A stretch of DNA of 64,000 nt from Saccoglossus kowalevskii (lineage: Eukaryota; Hemichordata; Enteropneusta; Harrimaniidae). The translations under genes and the position numbers were made by a program. Within the stretch, counting starts at the first letter, position 1. Every line of letters begins with the position of its first letter. Of this stretch, positions 11,701 through 23,625 are shown in pieces. The notes under the pieces are model-generated. The model was not told the DNA's origin and made no database searches. It worked only from the letters and a program-made list of their open reading frames with translations. Location of the stretch: NCBI RefSeq assembly GCF_000003605.2, contig NW_003107550.1:1-64000 (forward strand), given 5' to 3'.

Positions 11701-12608
11701 GATAGACCTGACTGTAATCAAGTTTGACCACCTGGTAAATATGCTGAAGGCCAATGAACCTAGGCTGATAGACCTGACTGTAGTCAAGTTTGACCACCTG
11801 GTAAATATGCTGGTTGCCAATGAACCTAGGCTGATAGACCTGACTGTAATCAAAAGTTTGACCACCTGGTAAATATGCTGTTTGCTAATGAACTTAGGCT
11901 GATAGACCTGACTGTAATCAAGTTTGACCACCTGGTAAATATGCTGGTTGCCAACGAACCTTAGGCTGATAGACCTGACTGTAATCAAGTTTAACCACCT
12001 TGTAAATATGCTAGTGGCCAATGAACCGAGGCTGATAGACCTGACTGTAATCAAGTTTGACCACATGGTAAATATGCTGGTTGCCAATGAACCTAGGCTG
12101 ATAGACCTGACTGTATTCAAGTTTGACCACCTGGTAAATATGCTAGTGGTCAATGAATCTAGGCTGATAGACCTGACTGTAATCAAGTTTGACCACCTGG
12201 TAAATATGCTGGTTGCCAACGAACCTTAGGCTGATAGACCTGACTGTAATCAAGTTTGACCACCTGGTAAATATGCTAGTGGCCAATGAACCGAGGCTGA
12301 TAGACCTGACTGTAATCAAGTTTGACCACCTGGTAAATATGCTGGTTGCCAATGAACCTAGGCTGATAGACCTGACTGTAATCAAAGGTTTGACCACCTG
12401 GTAAATATGCTTGGTGGCCAATGAACCTAGGGATTATAGACCTGACTGTAATCAAGTTTGACCACCTGGTAAATATGCTGGTTGCCAATGAACCTAGGCT
12501 GATAGACCTGACTGTAATCAAAAGTTTGACCACCTGGTAAATATGCTGGTGGCCAATGAACCTAGGCTGATAGACCTGACTGTAATCAAGTTTGACCACC
12601 TGGTAAAT
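8727..12608. repeat. Gamma block, several 398-bp 6-mers
   Basis: Units at 8812-9209, 10676-11073 and 11477-11874 are 6-mers; the one at 9945 is a 7-mer with an extra monomer carrying GGCCATTGAACC. Between units lie a TTTGCTAATAAAC monomer, AGGGATTATAG 67-mers, TTTAACCACCTTG and CACATGG monomers. Near 9411 ATATACTGG is a private variant shared with 16052 and 45750. No gene is present. Confidence 0.85.
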
Positions 12609-13010
12609 ATGCTAGTGGCCCATGAACCTAGGCTGATAGAACTGGCTGTAATCAAGTTTGACCACCTGGTAAATATGCTAGTGACCACTGAACCTAGGCT
12701 GATAGACCTGACTGTATTCAAGTTTGACCACCTGATAAATATGCTGGTTGCCAATGATCCTCTGCTGATAGACCTGACTGTAATCAAGTTTGACCACCTG
12801 GTAAATATGCTGGTGGCCAATGAACCTAGGCTGATAGACCTGACTGTAATCAAGTTTGACCACCTGGTAAATATGCTAGTGGCCAATGAACCTAGGCTGA
12901 TAGACCTGACTGTAATCAAGTTTGACCACCTGGTAAATATGCTAGTGGCCAATGAACCTAGGGATTATAGACCTGACTGTAATCAAGTTTAACCACCTTG
13001 TAAATATGCT
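12609..13010. repeat. Gamma segment, twin of 6429-6830
   Basis: Second copy of the segment with the private GATCCTCTGCTG variant, at offset 6,180. The twins part after the TTTAACCACCTTG monomer: this copy goes to CCTAGG and TATTCAAG, the other to CCGAGG and CACATGG. Confidence 0.8.
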
Positions 13011-14105
13011 AGTGGCCAATGAACCTAGGCTGATAGACCTGACTGTATTCAAGTTTGACCACCTGGTAAATATGCTAGTGGCCAATGAACCTAGGGATTA
13101 TAGACCTGACTGTAATCAAGTTTGACCACCTGGTAAATATGCTAGTGGCCAATGAATCTAGGCTGATAGACCTGACTGTAATCAAGTTTGACCACCTGTA
13201 AATATGCTAGTGGCCAATGAACCTAGGCTGATAGACTTGACTGTAATCAAGTTTGACCACCTGGTAAATATGCTAGTGGCCAATGAACCTAAGGCTGATA
13301 GACCTGACTGTAATCAAGTTTGACCACCTGGTAAATATGCTGGTTGCCAACGAACCTAAGGCTGAGAGACCTGACTGTAATCAAGTTTGACCACCTGGTA
13401 AATATGCTAGTGGCCAATGAACCTAGGCTGATAGACCTGACTGTAATCAAGTTTGACCACCTGGTAAATATGCTAGTGGCCAATGAACCTATGCTGATAG
13501 ATTTGACTGTAATCAAGTTTGACCACCTGGTAAATATGCTAGTGGCCAATGAACCTAGGCTGGTAGACCTGACTGTAATCAAGTTTGACCACCTGGTAAA
13601 TATGCTGGTGGCCAATGAACCTAGGCTGATAGACCTGACTGTAATCAAGTTTGACCACCTGGTAGATATGCTGGTGGCCAATGAACCTAGGCTGATAGAC
13701 CTGACTGTAATCAAGTTTGACCACCTGGTAAATATGCTGGTGGCCAATGAACCTAGGCTGATAGACCAGACTGTAATCAAGTCTGACCACCTGGTAAATA
13801 TGCTGGTGGCCAATGAACCTCGGCTGATAGACCTGACTGTAATCAAGTTTGACCACCTGGTAAATATGCTGGTGGCTAATGAACCTAGGCTGATAGACCT
13901 GACTGTAATCAAGTTTGACCACCTGGTAAATATGCTAGTGGCCAATGACTCTAGGCTGATAGACCTGACTGTAATCAAGTTTGACCCCCTGGTAAATATG
14001 TTGTTTGCTAATAAACGTAGGCCGATAGACCTGACTGTAATCAAGTTTGACCACCTGGTAAATATGCTAGAGGCCAATGAACCTCGGCTGATAGACCTGA
14101 CCTGA
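13011..14105. repeat. Chimeric copy of delta block D2
   Basis: The piece 13539-13922 matches 22137-22520 (offset 8,598), including the private AAGTCTGACC; AATGACTCTAGG follows in both near 13947 and 22545. Only one of the two divergent monomers is present (13998-14063); the sequence then jumps to a GAGGCC beta-type monomer ending in a 71-mer. A join between D2 and beta material therefore lies near 14030-14070. Confidence 0.8.
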
Positions 14106-14529
14106 CTGAAATCAAGTTTGACCACCTGATAAATATGCTTGTTGCCAACGAACCTAGGCTGATAGACCTGACCTGACTGTAATCAAGTTTGACCACCTGG
14201 TAAATATGCTAGAGGCCAATGAACCTCGGCTGATAGACCTGACTGTAATCAAGTTTGACCACCTGGTAAATATGCTAGTGGCCAATGAACGTAGGCTGAT
14301 AGACCTGACTGTAATCACGTTTGACCACCTGGTAAATTTGCTAGTGACCACTGAACCTAGGCTGATAGACCTGACTGTATTCAAGTTTGACCACCTGATA
14401 ATTATGCTGGTTGCCAATGAACCTCGGCTGATAGACCTGACTGTAATCAAGTTTGACCACCTGGTAAATATGCTAGTGGCCAATGAACCTAGGCTGATAG
14501 ACCTGACTGTAATCAAGTTTGACCACCTG
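14106..14529. repeat. Beta/alpha mixed segment
   Basis: Contains two 71-mers near 14100 and 14170, then GAGGCC, AACGTAGG with ATCACG, GGTAAATTTG, GACCACTG and TATTCAAG monomers. The rare CTGATAATTATG near 14398 is shared only with 61743. No gene is present. Confidence 0.75.
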
Positions 14530-14755
14530 GTAATATGCTGGTGGCCAATGAACCTAGCTGATAGACCTGACTGTAATCACGTTTGACCACCTGGTAAATA
14601 TGCTAGTGGCCAGTGACCTAGCTGATAGACTGACCTGACTGTATCAGTTTGACACCTGGTAATATGCTAGTGCATGACTAGGATATGACTGACTGTAATC
14701 AAGTTTGACCACCTGGTAAATATGCTAGTGGCCCAATGAACCTAAGGCTGATAGA
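14530..14755. other. Damaged patch with many deletions
   Basis: Monomers shrink to as little as about 50 bp through many deletions: GGTAATATG, CCTAGCTG, GTATCAGTTTGACACC, and CTAGTGCATGACTAGGATATG near 14670. It ends with GGCCCAATGAACC. Left and right flanks belong to different block types, so this looks like a low-quality assembly join or a real breakpoint. Confidence 0.75.
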
Positions 14756-16639
14756 CCTGACTGTAATCAAGTTTGACCACCTGGTAAATATGCTGGTTGC
14801 CAACGAACCTAAGGCTGATAGTCCTGACTGTAATCAAGTTTAACCACCTTGTAAATATGCTAGTGGCCAATGAACCTAGGCTGATAGACCTGACTGTAAT
14901 CAAGTTTGACCACATGGTAAATATGCTGGTTGCCAATGAACCTAGGCTGATAGACCTGACTGTATTCAAGTTTGACCACCTGGTAAATATGCTGGTGGCC
15001 AATGAACCTAGGGATTATAGACCTGACTGTAATCAAGTTTGACCACCTGGTAAATATGCTTGTTGCCAACGAACCTTAGGCTGATAGACCTGACTGTAAT
15101 CAAGTTTGACCACCTGGTAAATATGCTAGAGGCCAATGAACCTCGGCTGATAGACCTGACTGTAATCAAGTTTGACCACCTGGTAAATATGCTAGTGGCC
15201 AATGAACCTAGGCTGATAGACCTGACTGTAATCAAGTTTGACCACCTGGTAAATATGCTAGTGGCCAATGAACGTAGGCTGATAGACCTGACTGTAATCA
15301 CGTTTGACCACCTGGTAAATATGCTAGTGGCCAATGAACCTAGGCTGATAGACCTGACCTGACTGTAATCAAGTTTGACCACCTGGTAAATATGCTAGTG
15401 GCCAATGAACCTAGGCTGGTAGACCTGACTGTAATCAAGTTTGACCACCTGGTAAATATGCTAGTGGCCAATGAACCTAGGGATTATAGACCTGACTGTA
15501 ATCAAGTTTGACCACCTGGTAAATATGCTAGTGGCCAATGAACCTAGGCTGATAGATCTGACTGTAATCAAGTTTGACCACCTGGTAAATATGCTAGTGA
15601 CCACTGAACCTAGGCTGATAGACCTGACTGTATTCAAGTTTGACCACCTGATAAATATGCTGGTTGCCAATGAACCTCGGCTGATAGACCTGACTGTAAT
15701 CAAGTTTGACCACCTGGTAAATATGCTAGTGGCCAATGAACCTAGGCTGATAGACCTGACTGTAATCAAGTTTGACCACCTGGTAAATATGCTGGTGGCC
15801 AATGAACCTCGGCTGATAGACCTGACTGTAATCAAGTTTGACCACCTGGTAAATATGCTGGTGGCTAATAAACTTAGGCTGATAGACCTGACTGTAATCA
15901 AGTTTGACCACCTGGTAAATATGCTAGTGGCCAATGAACCTAGGGATTATAGACCTGACTGTAATCAAGTTTAACCACCTTGTAAATATGCTAGTGGCCA
16001 ATGAACCGAGGCTGATAGACCTGACTGTAATCAAGTTTGACCACATGGTAAATATACTGGTTGCCAATGAACCTAGGCTGATAGACCTGACTGTATTCAA
16101 GTTTGACCACCTGGTAAATATGCTAGTGGCCAATGAACCTAGGGATTATAGACCTGACTGTAATCAAGTTTGACCACCTGGTAAATATGCTAGTGGCCAA
16201 TGAATCTAGGCTGATAGACCTGACTGTAATCAAGTTTGACCACCTGGTAAATATGCTGGTTGCCAACGAACCTTAGGCTGATAGACCTGACTGTAATCAA
16301 GTTTGACCACCTGGTAAATATGCTAGTGGCCAATGAACCTCGGCTGATAGACCTGACTGTAATCAAGTTTGACCACCTGGTAAATATGCTGGTTGCCAAT
16401 GACCTAGGCTGATAGACTGACTTGACTGTAATCAAAGGTTTGACCACCTGGTAAATATGCTAGTGGCCAATGAACTTAGGCTGATAGACCTGACTGTAAT
16501 CAAGTTTGACCACTGGTAAATATGCTAGTGGCCATTGAACCTAGGCTGATAGACCTGACTGTAATCAAGTTTGACCACCTGGTAAATATGCTGGTTGCCA
16601 ATGAACCTAGGCTGATAGACCTGACTGTAATTACAAGTT
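14756..16639. repeat. Mixed gamma/beta segment
   Basis: It opens with CCTAAGG and AGTCCTG as at 7505, then switches to TTTAACCACCTTG monomers. The part from about 15670 to 16390 repeats at 30318-31038 (offset 14,648). Indels cluster at 16395-16515 (AATGACCTAGG, GACTGACTTGACTG, GACCACTGG), and TAATTACAAG occurs near 16629. No gene is present. Confidence 0.75.
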
Positions 16640-17069
16640 TTACCACCTGGTAAATATGCTGGTGGCCAATGAACCTAGGCTGATAGACCTGACTGTAATC
16701 AAGTTTGACCACCTGGTAAATATGCTAGTGGCCAATGAACCTAGGCTGATAGACCTGACTGTAATCAAGTTTGACCACCTGGTAAATATGCTGGTGGCCA
16801 ATGAACCTAGGCTGATAGACCTGACTGTAATCAAGTTTGACCGCCTGGTAAATATGCTAGTGGCCAATGAACCTAGGCTGATAGACCTGACTGTAATCAA
16901 GTTTGACCACCTGGTAAATATGCTAGTGGCCAATGAACCTAGGCTGATAGACCTGACTGTAATCAAGTTTGACCACCTGGTAAATATGCTGGTGGCCAAT
17001 GAACCTAGGCTGATAGACCTGACTGTAATCACGTTTGACCACCTGTAAATATGCTAGTGGCCAGTGAAC
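16640..17069. repeat. Delta run, twin of 40139-40568
   Basis: Offset to the twin is 23,499. Both copies carry GACCGCCTGG and end with ATCACG followed by the 65-mer GACCACCTGTAAATATG (missing G) near 17041 and 40540. Sharing of a 1-bp deletion between distant copies argues it is inherited, or copied by the assembler. Confidence 0.85.
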
Positions 17070-17338
17070 CTAGGCTGATAGACCTGACCTGACTGTAATC
17101 AAGTTTGACCACCTGGTAAATATGCTAGTGGCCAATGAACCTAGGCTGATAGACCTGACTGTAATCAAGTTTGACCACCTGGTAAATATGCTAGTGGCCA
17201 ATGAACCTAGGCTGATAGACCTGACTGTAATCAAGTTTGACCACCTGGTAAATATGCTAGTGGCCAATGAACGTAGGCTGATAGACCTGACTGTAATCAC
17301 GTTTGACCACCTGGTAAATATGCTAGTGGCCAATGAAC
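17070..17338. repeat. Beta 4-mer HOR, 269 bp
   Basis: Unit of three 66-mers and one 71-mer. Monomers read plain, plain, AACGTAGG with ATCACG, then the plain one whose GACCTGACCTGAC makes the 71-mer. Other units start at 19150, 24733, 26269, 33380, 36306, 43310, 54695, 56298 and 62435. The next unit here is 5 bp out of phase in reading frame, so no long frame can survive. Confidence 0.9.
17122..17187 (+). repeat. Reference 66-bp monomer
   Basis: This copy matches the apparent consensus and sits between identical neighbours. Counting from its ATG: m4-m12 CTAGTGGCC, m13-m24 AATGAACCTAGG, m25-m36 CTGATAGACCTG, m37-m48 ACTGTAATCAAG, m49-m66 TTTGACCACCTGGTAAAT. Composition is A20 T17 G15 C14. The plus frame starting here reads 22 codons without a stop (begins MLVANEPRLID, ends FDHLVN), and one minus frame is also stop-free. 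A second minus frame opens only when m6 is G. The core ACCA-CC-TGGT is an interrupted dyad. Confidence 0.95.
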
Positions 17339-17673
17339 CTAGGCTGATAGACCTGACCTGACTGTAATCAAGTTTGACCACCTGGTAAATATGCTAGTGG
17401 CCAATGAACCTAGGCTGATAGACCTGACTGTAATCAAGTTTGACCACCTGGTAAATATGCTAGTGGCCAATGAACCTAGGCTGATAGACCTGACTGTAAT
17501 CAAGTTTGACCACCTGGTAAATATGCTAGTGGCCAATGAACCTAGGCTGATAGACCTGACTGTAATCAAGTTTGACCACCTGGTAAATATGCTAGTGGCC
17601 AATGAACGTAGGCTGATATACCTGACTGTAATCACGTTTGACCACCTGGTAAATATGCTAGTGGCCAATGAAC
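17339..17673. repeat. Beta 5-mer HOR, 335 bp
   Basis: Same as the 269-bp unit with one added plain 66-mer. It directly follows the 4-mer unit, showing one-monomer expansion in tandem. Its AACGTAGG monomer carries CTGATATACC, shared with 24940 and 43517. Confidence 0.9.
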
Positions 17674-18736
17674 CTAGGCTGATAGACCTGACCTGACTGT
17701 AATCAAGTTTGACCACCTGGTAAATATGCTAGTGGCCAATGAACCTAGGCTGATAGACCTGACTGTAATCAAGTTTGACCACCTGGTAAATATGCTAGTG
17801 GCCAATGAACCTAGGCTGATAGACCTGACTGTAATCAAGTTTGACCACCTGGTAAATATGCTAGTGGCCAATGAACCTAGGGATTATAGACCTGACTGTA
17901 ATCAAGTTTAACCACCTTGTAAATATGCTAGTGGCCAATGAACCGAGGCTGATAGACCTGACTGTAATCAAGTTTGACCACATGGTAAATATGCTGGTTG
18001 CCAATGAACCTAGGCTGATAGACCTGACTGTATTCAAGTTTGACCACCTGGTAAATATGCTAGTGACCAATGAACCTAGGGATTATAGACCTGACTGTAA
18101 TCAAGTTTGACCACCTGGTAAATATGCTAGTGGCCAATGAACCTAGGCTGATAGACCTGACTGTAATCAAGTTTGACCACCTGGTAAATATGCTAGTGAC
18201 CACTGAACCTAGGCTAATAGACCTGACTGTATTCAAGTTTGACCACCTGATAAATATGCTGGTTGCCAATGAACCTCGGCTGATAGACCTGACTGTAATC
18301 ACGTTTGACCACCTGGTAAATATGCTAGTGGCCAGTGAACCTAGGCTGATAGACCTGACCTGACTGTAATCAAGTTTGACCACCTGGTAAATATGCTAGT
18401 GGCCAATGAACCTAGGGATTATTGACCTGACTGTAATCAAGTTTGACCACCTGGTAAATATGCTAGTGGCCAATGAACCTCGGCTGATAGACCTGACTGT
18501 AATCAAGTTTGACCACCTGGTAAATATGCTAGTGACCACTGAACCTAGGCTGATAGACCTGACCTGACTGTAATCAAGTTTGACCACCTGGTAAATATGC
18601 TGGTGGCCAATGAACCTAGGCTGATAGACCTGACTGTAATCACGTTTGACCACCTGGTAAATATGCTAGTGGCCAGTGAACCTAGGCTGATAGACCTGAC
18701 CTGACTGTAATCAAGTTTGACCACCTGGTAAATATG
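17674..18736. repeat. Beta to alpha transition with partial alpha units
   Basis: A beta start, then AGGGATTATAG, TTTAACCACCTTG with CCGAGG, CACATGG with TATTCAAG and GTGACCAATG monomers. A truncated alpha unit follows at 18060. The 341-bp 5-mer with two 71-mers at 18396-18736 recurs at 42088-42428. No gene is present. Confidence 0.8.
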
Positions 18737-19204
18737 CTAGTGGCCAATGAACCTAGGGATTATAGACCTGACTGTAATCAAGTTTGACCACCTGGTAAAT
18801 ATGCTAGTGGCCAATGAACCTAGGCTGATAGATCTGACTGTAATCAAGTTTGACCACCTGGTAAATATGCTAGTGACCACTGAACCTAGGCTGATAGACC
18901 TGACTGTATTCAAGTTTGACCACCTGATAAATATGCTGGTTGCCAATGAACCTCGGCTGATAGACCTGACTGTAATCAAGTTTGACCACCTGGTAAATAT
19001 GCTAGTGGCCAATGAACCTAGGCTGATAAACCTGACTGTAATCAAGTTTGACCACCTGGTAAATATGCTGGTGGCCAATGAACCTAGGCTGATAGACCTG
19101 ACTGTAATCACGTTTGACCACCTGGTAAATATGCTAGTGGCCAGTGAACCTAGGCTGATAGACCTGACCTGACTGTAATCAAGTTTGACCACCTGGTAAA
19201 TATG
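18737..19204. repeat. Alpha 7-mer HOR, 468 bp
   Basis: Order: 67-mer AGGGATTATAG; plain with GATCTG; GACCACTG with TATTCAAG; CTGATAAAT then CCTCGG; CTAGTGGCC with GATAAACC; CTGGTGGCC with ATCACG; GGCCAGTG ending in the 71-mer. GATAAACC at this place is shared with the unit at 42897. Confidence 0.9.
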
Positions 19205-20949
19205 CTAGTGGCCAATGAACCTAGGCCGATAGACCTGACTGTAATCAAGTTTGACCACCTGGTAAATATGCTAGTGGCCAATGAACCTAGGCTGATAGAC
19301 CTGACTGTAATCAAGTTTGACCACCTGGTAAATATGCTAGTGGCCAATGAACGTAGGCTGATAGACCTGACTGTAATCACGTTTGACCACCTGGTAAATA
19401 TGCTAGTGGCCAATGAACCTAGGCTGATAGACCTGACCTGACTGTAATCAAGTTTGACCACCTGGTAAATATGCTAGTGGCCAATGAACCTAGGCTGATA
19501 GACCTGACTGTAATCAAGTTTGACCACCTGGTAAATATGCTAGTGGCCAATGAACCTAGGCTGATAGACCTGACTGTAATCAAGTTTGACCACCTGGTAA
19601 ATATGCCAGTGGCCAATGAACCTAGGGATTATAGACCTGACTGTAATCAAGTTTGACCACATGGTAAAAATGCTGGTTGCCAATGAACCTAGGCTGATAG
19701 ACCTGACTGTATTCAAGTTTGACCACCTGGTAAATATGCTAGTGGCCAATGAACCTAGGGATTATAGACCTGACTGTAATCAAGTTTGACCACCTGGTAA
19801 ATATGCTAGTGGCCAATGAATCTAGGCTGATAGACCTGACTGTAATCAAGTTTGACCACCTGGTAAATATGCTTGTTGCCAACGAACCTTAGGCTGATAG
19901 ACCTGACTGTAATCAAGTTTGACCACCTGGTAAATATGCTAGAGGCCAATGAACCTCGGCTGATAGACCTGACTGTAATCAAGTTTGACCACCTGGTAAA
20001 AATGCTAGTGGCCAATGAACCTAGGCTGATAGACCTGACTGTAATCAAGTTTGACCACCTGGTAAATATGCTAGAGGCCAATGAACCTCGGCTGATAGAC
20101 CTGACTGTAATCAAGTTTGACCACCTGGTAAATATGCTAGTGGCCAATGAACCTAGGGATTATAGACCTGACTGTAATCAAGTTTGACCACCTGGTAAAT
20201 ATGCTAGTGGCCAATGAATCTAGGCTGATAGACCTGACTGTAATCAAGTTTGACCACCTGGTAAATATGCTTGTTGCCAACGAACCTTAGGCTGATAGAC
20301 CTGACTGTAATCAAGTTTGACCACCTGGTAAATATGCTAGAGGCCAATCAACCTCGGCTGATAGACCTGACTGTAATCAAGTTTGACCACCTGGTAAATA
20401 TGCTTGTTGCCAACGAACCTTAGGCTGATAGACCTGACTGTAATCAAGTTTGACCACCTGGTAAATATGCTTGAGGCCAATGAACCTCGGCTGATAGACC
20501 TGACTGTAATCAAGTTTGACCACCTGGTAAATATGCTAGTGGCCAATGAACGTAGGCTGATAGACCTGACTGTAATCACGTTTGACCACCTGGTAAATTT
20601 GCTAGTGGCCAATGAACCTAGGCTGATAGACCTGACCTGACTGTAATCAAGTTTGACCACCTGGTAAATATGCTAGTGGCCAATGAACCTAGGCTGGTAG
20701 ACCTGACTGTAATCAAGTTTGACCACCTGGTAAATATGCTAGTGGCCAATGAACCTAGGCTGATAGACCTGACTGTAATCAAGTTTGACCACCTGGTAAA
20801 TATGCTAGTGGCCAATGAACCTAGGGATTATAGACCTGACTGTAATCAAGTTTAACCACCTTGTAAATATGCTAGTGGCCAATGAACCTAGGGATTATAG
20901 ACCTGACTGTAATCAAGTTTGACCACCTGGTAAATATGCTAGTGGCCAA
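19205..20949. repeat. Beta block with GAGGCC/CTTGTTGCC monomers
   Basis: Starts with a GGCCGATAG beta unit. Region 18737-20190 matches 62022-63680, offset 43,285 before and 43,490 after a 205-bp (three-monomer) difference. Rare GGTAAAAATG monomers near 19665 and 19997 recur in the partner near 63155 and 63487. From 20337 it matches 34564 onward at offset 14,227, sharing CCAATCAACCTCGG. Confidence 0.85.
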
Positions 20950-23529
20950 TGAATCTAGCTGATAGACCTGACTGTAATCAAGTTTGACCACCTGGTAAAT
21001 ATGCTGGTGGCCAATGAACCTCTGTGCTGATAGACCTGACTGTAATCAAGTTTGACCACCTGGTAAATATGCTGGTGGCCAATGAACCTAGGCTGATAGA
21101 CCTGACTGTAATCAAGTTTGACCACCTGGTAAATATGCTGGTGGCCAATGAACCTATGCTGATAGACCTGACTGTAATCAAGTTTGACCACCTGGTAAAT
21201 ATGCTGGTTGCCAATGAACCTAGGCTGATAGACCTGACTGTAATCAAAGGTTTGACCACCTGGTAAATATGCTGGTGCCCAATGAACCTAGGCTGATAGA
21301 CCTGACTGTAATCAAGTTTGACCACCTGGTAAATATGCTGGTGGCCAATCAACCTAGGCTGATAGACCTGACTGTAATCAAGTTTGACCACCTGGTAAAT
21401 ATGCTAGTTGGCAATGAACCTAGGCTGATAGACCTGACTGTAATCAAGTTTGACCACCTGGTAAATATGCTAGTGGCCAATGAACCTAGGCTGATAGACC
21501 TGACTGTAATCAAGTTTGACCACCTGGCAAATATGCTACTGGCCAATGAACCTAGACTGATAGACCTGACTGTAATCAAGTTTGACCACCTGGTAAATAT
21601 GCTAGTGGCCAATGAACCTAGGCTGATAGACCTGACTGTAATCAAGTTTGACCACCTGGTAAATATGCTGGTGGCCAATGAACCTAGGCTGATAGATCTT
21701 ACTGTAATCAAGTTTGACCGCCTGGTAAATATGCTAGTGGCCAATGAACCTAGGCTGATAGACCTGACTGTAATCAAGTTTGACCACCTGGTAAATATGC
21801 TAGTGGCCAATGAACCTAAGGCTGATAGACCTGACTGTAATCAAGTTTGACCACCTGGTAAATATGCTGGTTGCCAACGAACCTAAGGCTGATAGACCTG
21901 ACTGTAATCAAGTTTGACCACCTGGTAAATATGCTAGTGGCCAATGAACCTAGGCTGATAGACCTGACTGTAATCAAGTTTGACCACCTGGTAAATATGC
22001 TAGTGGCCAATGAACCTAGGCTGATAGACCTGACCTGACTGTAATCAAGTTTGACCACCTGGTAAATATGCTAGTGGCCAATGAACCTAGGCTGATAGAC
22101 CTGACTGTAATCAAGTTTGACCACCTGGTAAATATGCTAGTGGCCAATGAACCTATGCTGATAGATTTGACTGTAATCAAGTTTGACCACCTGGTAAATA
22201 TGCTGGTGGCCAATGAACCTAGGCTGATAGACCTGACTGTAATCAAGTTTGACTACCTGGTAGATATGCTGGTGGCCAATGAACCTAGGCTGATAGACCT
22301 GACTGTAATCAAGTTTGACCACCTGGTAAATATGCTGGTGGCCAATGAACCTAGGCTGATAGACCAGACTGTAATCAAGTCTGACCACCTGGTAAATATG
22401 CTGGTGGCCAATGAACCTCGGCTGATAGACCTGACTGTAATCAAGTTTGACCACCTGGTAAATATGCTGGTGGCTAATGAACCTAGGCTGATAGACCTGA
22501 CTGTAATCAAGTTTGACCACCTGGTAAATATGCTAGTGGCCAATGACTCTAGGCTGATAGACCTGACTGTAATCAAGTTTGACCCCCTGGTAAATATGTT
22601 GTTTGCTAATAAACGTAGGCCGATAGACCTGGCTGTTATCAAGTTTGACCCCCTGGTAAATATGCTGTTTGCTAATAAACTTAGGCTGATAGACCTGACT
22701 GTAATCAAGTTTGACCACCTGGTAAATATGCTCGTTGCCAATGAACCTAGGCTGATAGACCTGACTGTAATCAAAAGTTTGACCACCTGGTAAATATGCT
22801 GGTGGCCAATGAACCTAGGCTGATAGACCTGACTGTAATCAAGTTTGACCACCTGATAAATATGCTGGTGGCCAATGAACCTCGGCTGATAGACCTGACT
22901 GAAATCAAGTTTGACCACCTGGTAAATATGCTGGTGGCCAATGAACCTAGGCTGATAGACTTGACTGTAATCAAGTTTGACCACCTGGTAAATATGCTGG
23001 TGGCCAATGAACCTCGGCTGATAGACTTGACTGTAATCAAGTTTGACCACCTGGTAAATATGCTGGTGGCCAATGAACCTCGGCTGATAGACCTGACTGT
23101 AATCAAGTTTGACCACCTGGTAAATATGCTGGTGGCCAATGAACCTAGGCTTATAGACCTGACTGTAATCAAGTTTGACCACCTGGTAAATATGCTGGTG
23201 GCCAATGAACCTAGGCTGATAGACCTGACTGTAATCAAGTTTGACCACCTGGTAAATATGCTGGTTGCCAATGAACCTAGGCTGATAGACCTGACTGTAA
23301 TCAAAAGTTTGACCACCTGGTAAATATGCTGGTGGCCAATGAACCTAGGCTGATAGACCTGACTGTAATCAAGTTTGACCACCTGGTAGATATGCTGGTG
23401 GCCAATGAACCTAGGCTGATAGACCTGACTGTAATCAAGTTTGACCACCTGGTAAATATGCTGGTGGCCAATGAACCTAGGCTGATAGACCAGACTGTAA
23501 TCAAGTTTGACCACCTGGTAAATATGCTA
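20950..23529. repeat. Delta block, joint copy of 6950-8810
   Basis: Carries the ordered markers of both delta pieces, at offset 14,377 for the first and 14,514 for the second. The 137-bp difference is two extra monomers (66+71) near 21960-22045. Private variants include GACTACCTGG, AAGTCTGACC, AATGACTCTAGG and GCTCGTTGCC, shared with 46690-47370. CCTCTGTGCTG near 21020 is unique here. No gene is present. Confidence 0.85.
22596..22727. repeat. Divergent monomer pair, second copy
   Basis: Same TTTGCTAATAAAC pair as 8082-8213 at offset 14,514. It differs in GACCCCCTGG where the first copy has GACTCCCTGG. Confidence 0.85.
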
Positions 23530-23625
23530 GTGGCCAATGACTCTAAGGCTGATAGACTGACTGTAATCAGTTTGACCACTGGTAATATGCTGGTTGCCAA
23601 CGAACTAAGTCTGATAGTCCTGACT
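23530..23625. other. Indel cluster at a block join
   Basis: Within 96 bp: GACTCTAAGG, AGACTGACTG, ATCAGTTTG, GACCACTGG, GGTAATATG and GAACTAAGTCTG. To the left is a delta piece ending in the AATGACTC type; to the right a fresh D2 start with AGTCCTG as at 7517. Consistent with a poorly polished join. Confidence 0.75.

Noticed and set aside
17122-17187. CENP-B box in the monomer
   Set aside because: The core TTCG...CGGG pattern is absent; the consensus monomer contains no CpG at all.
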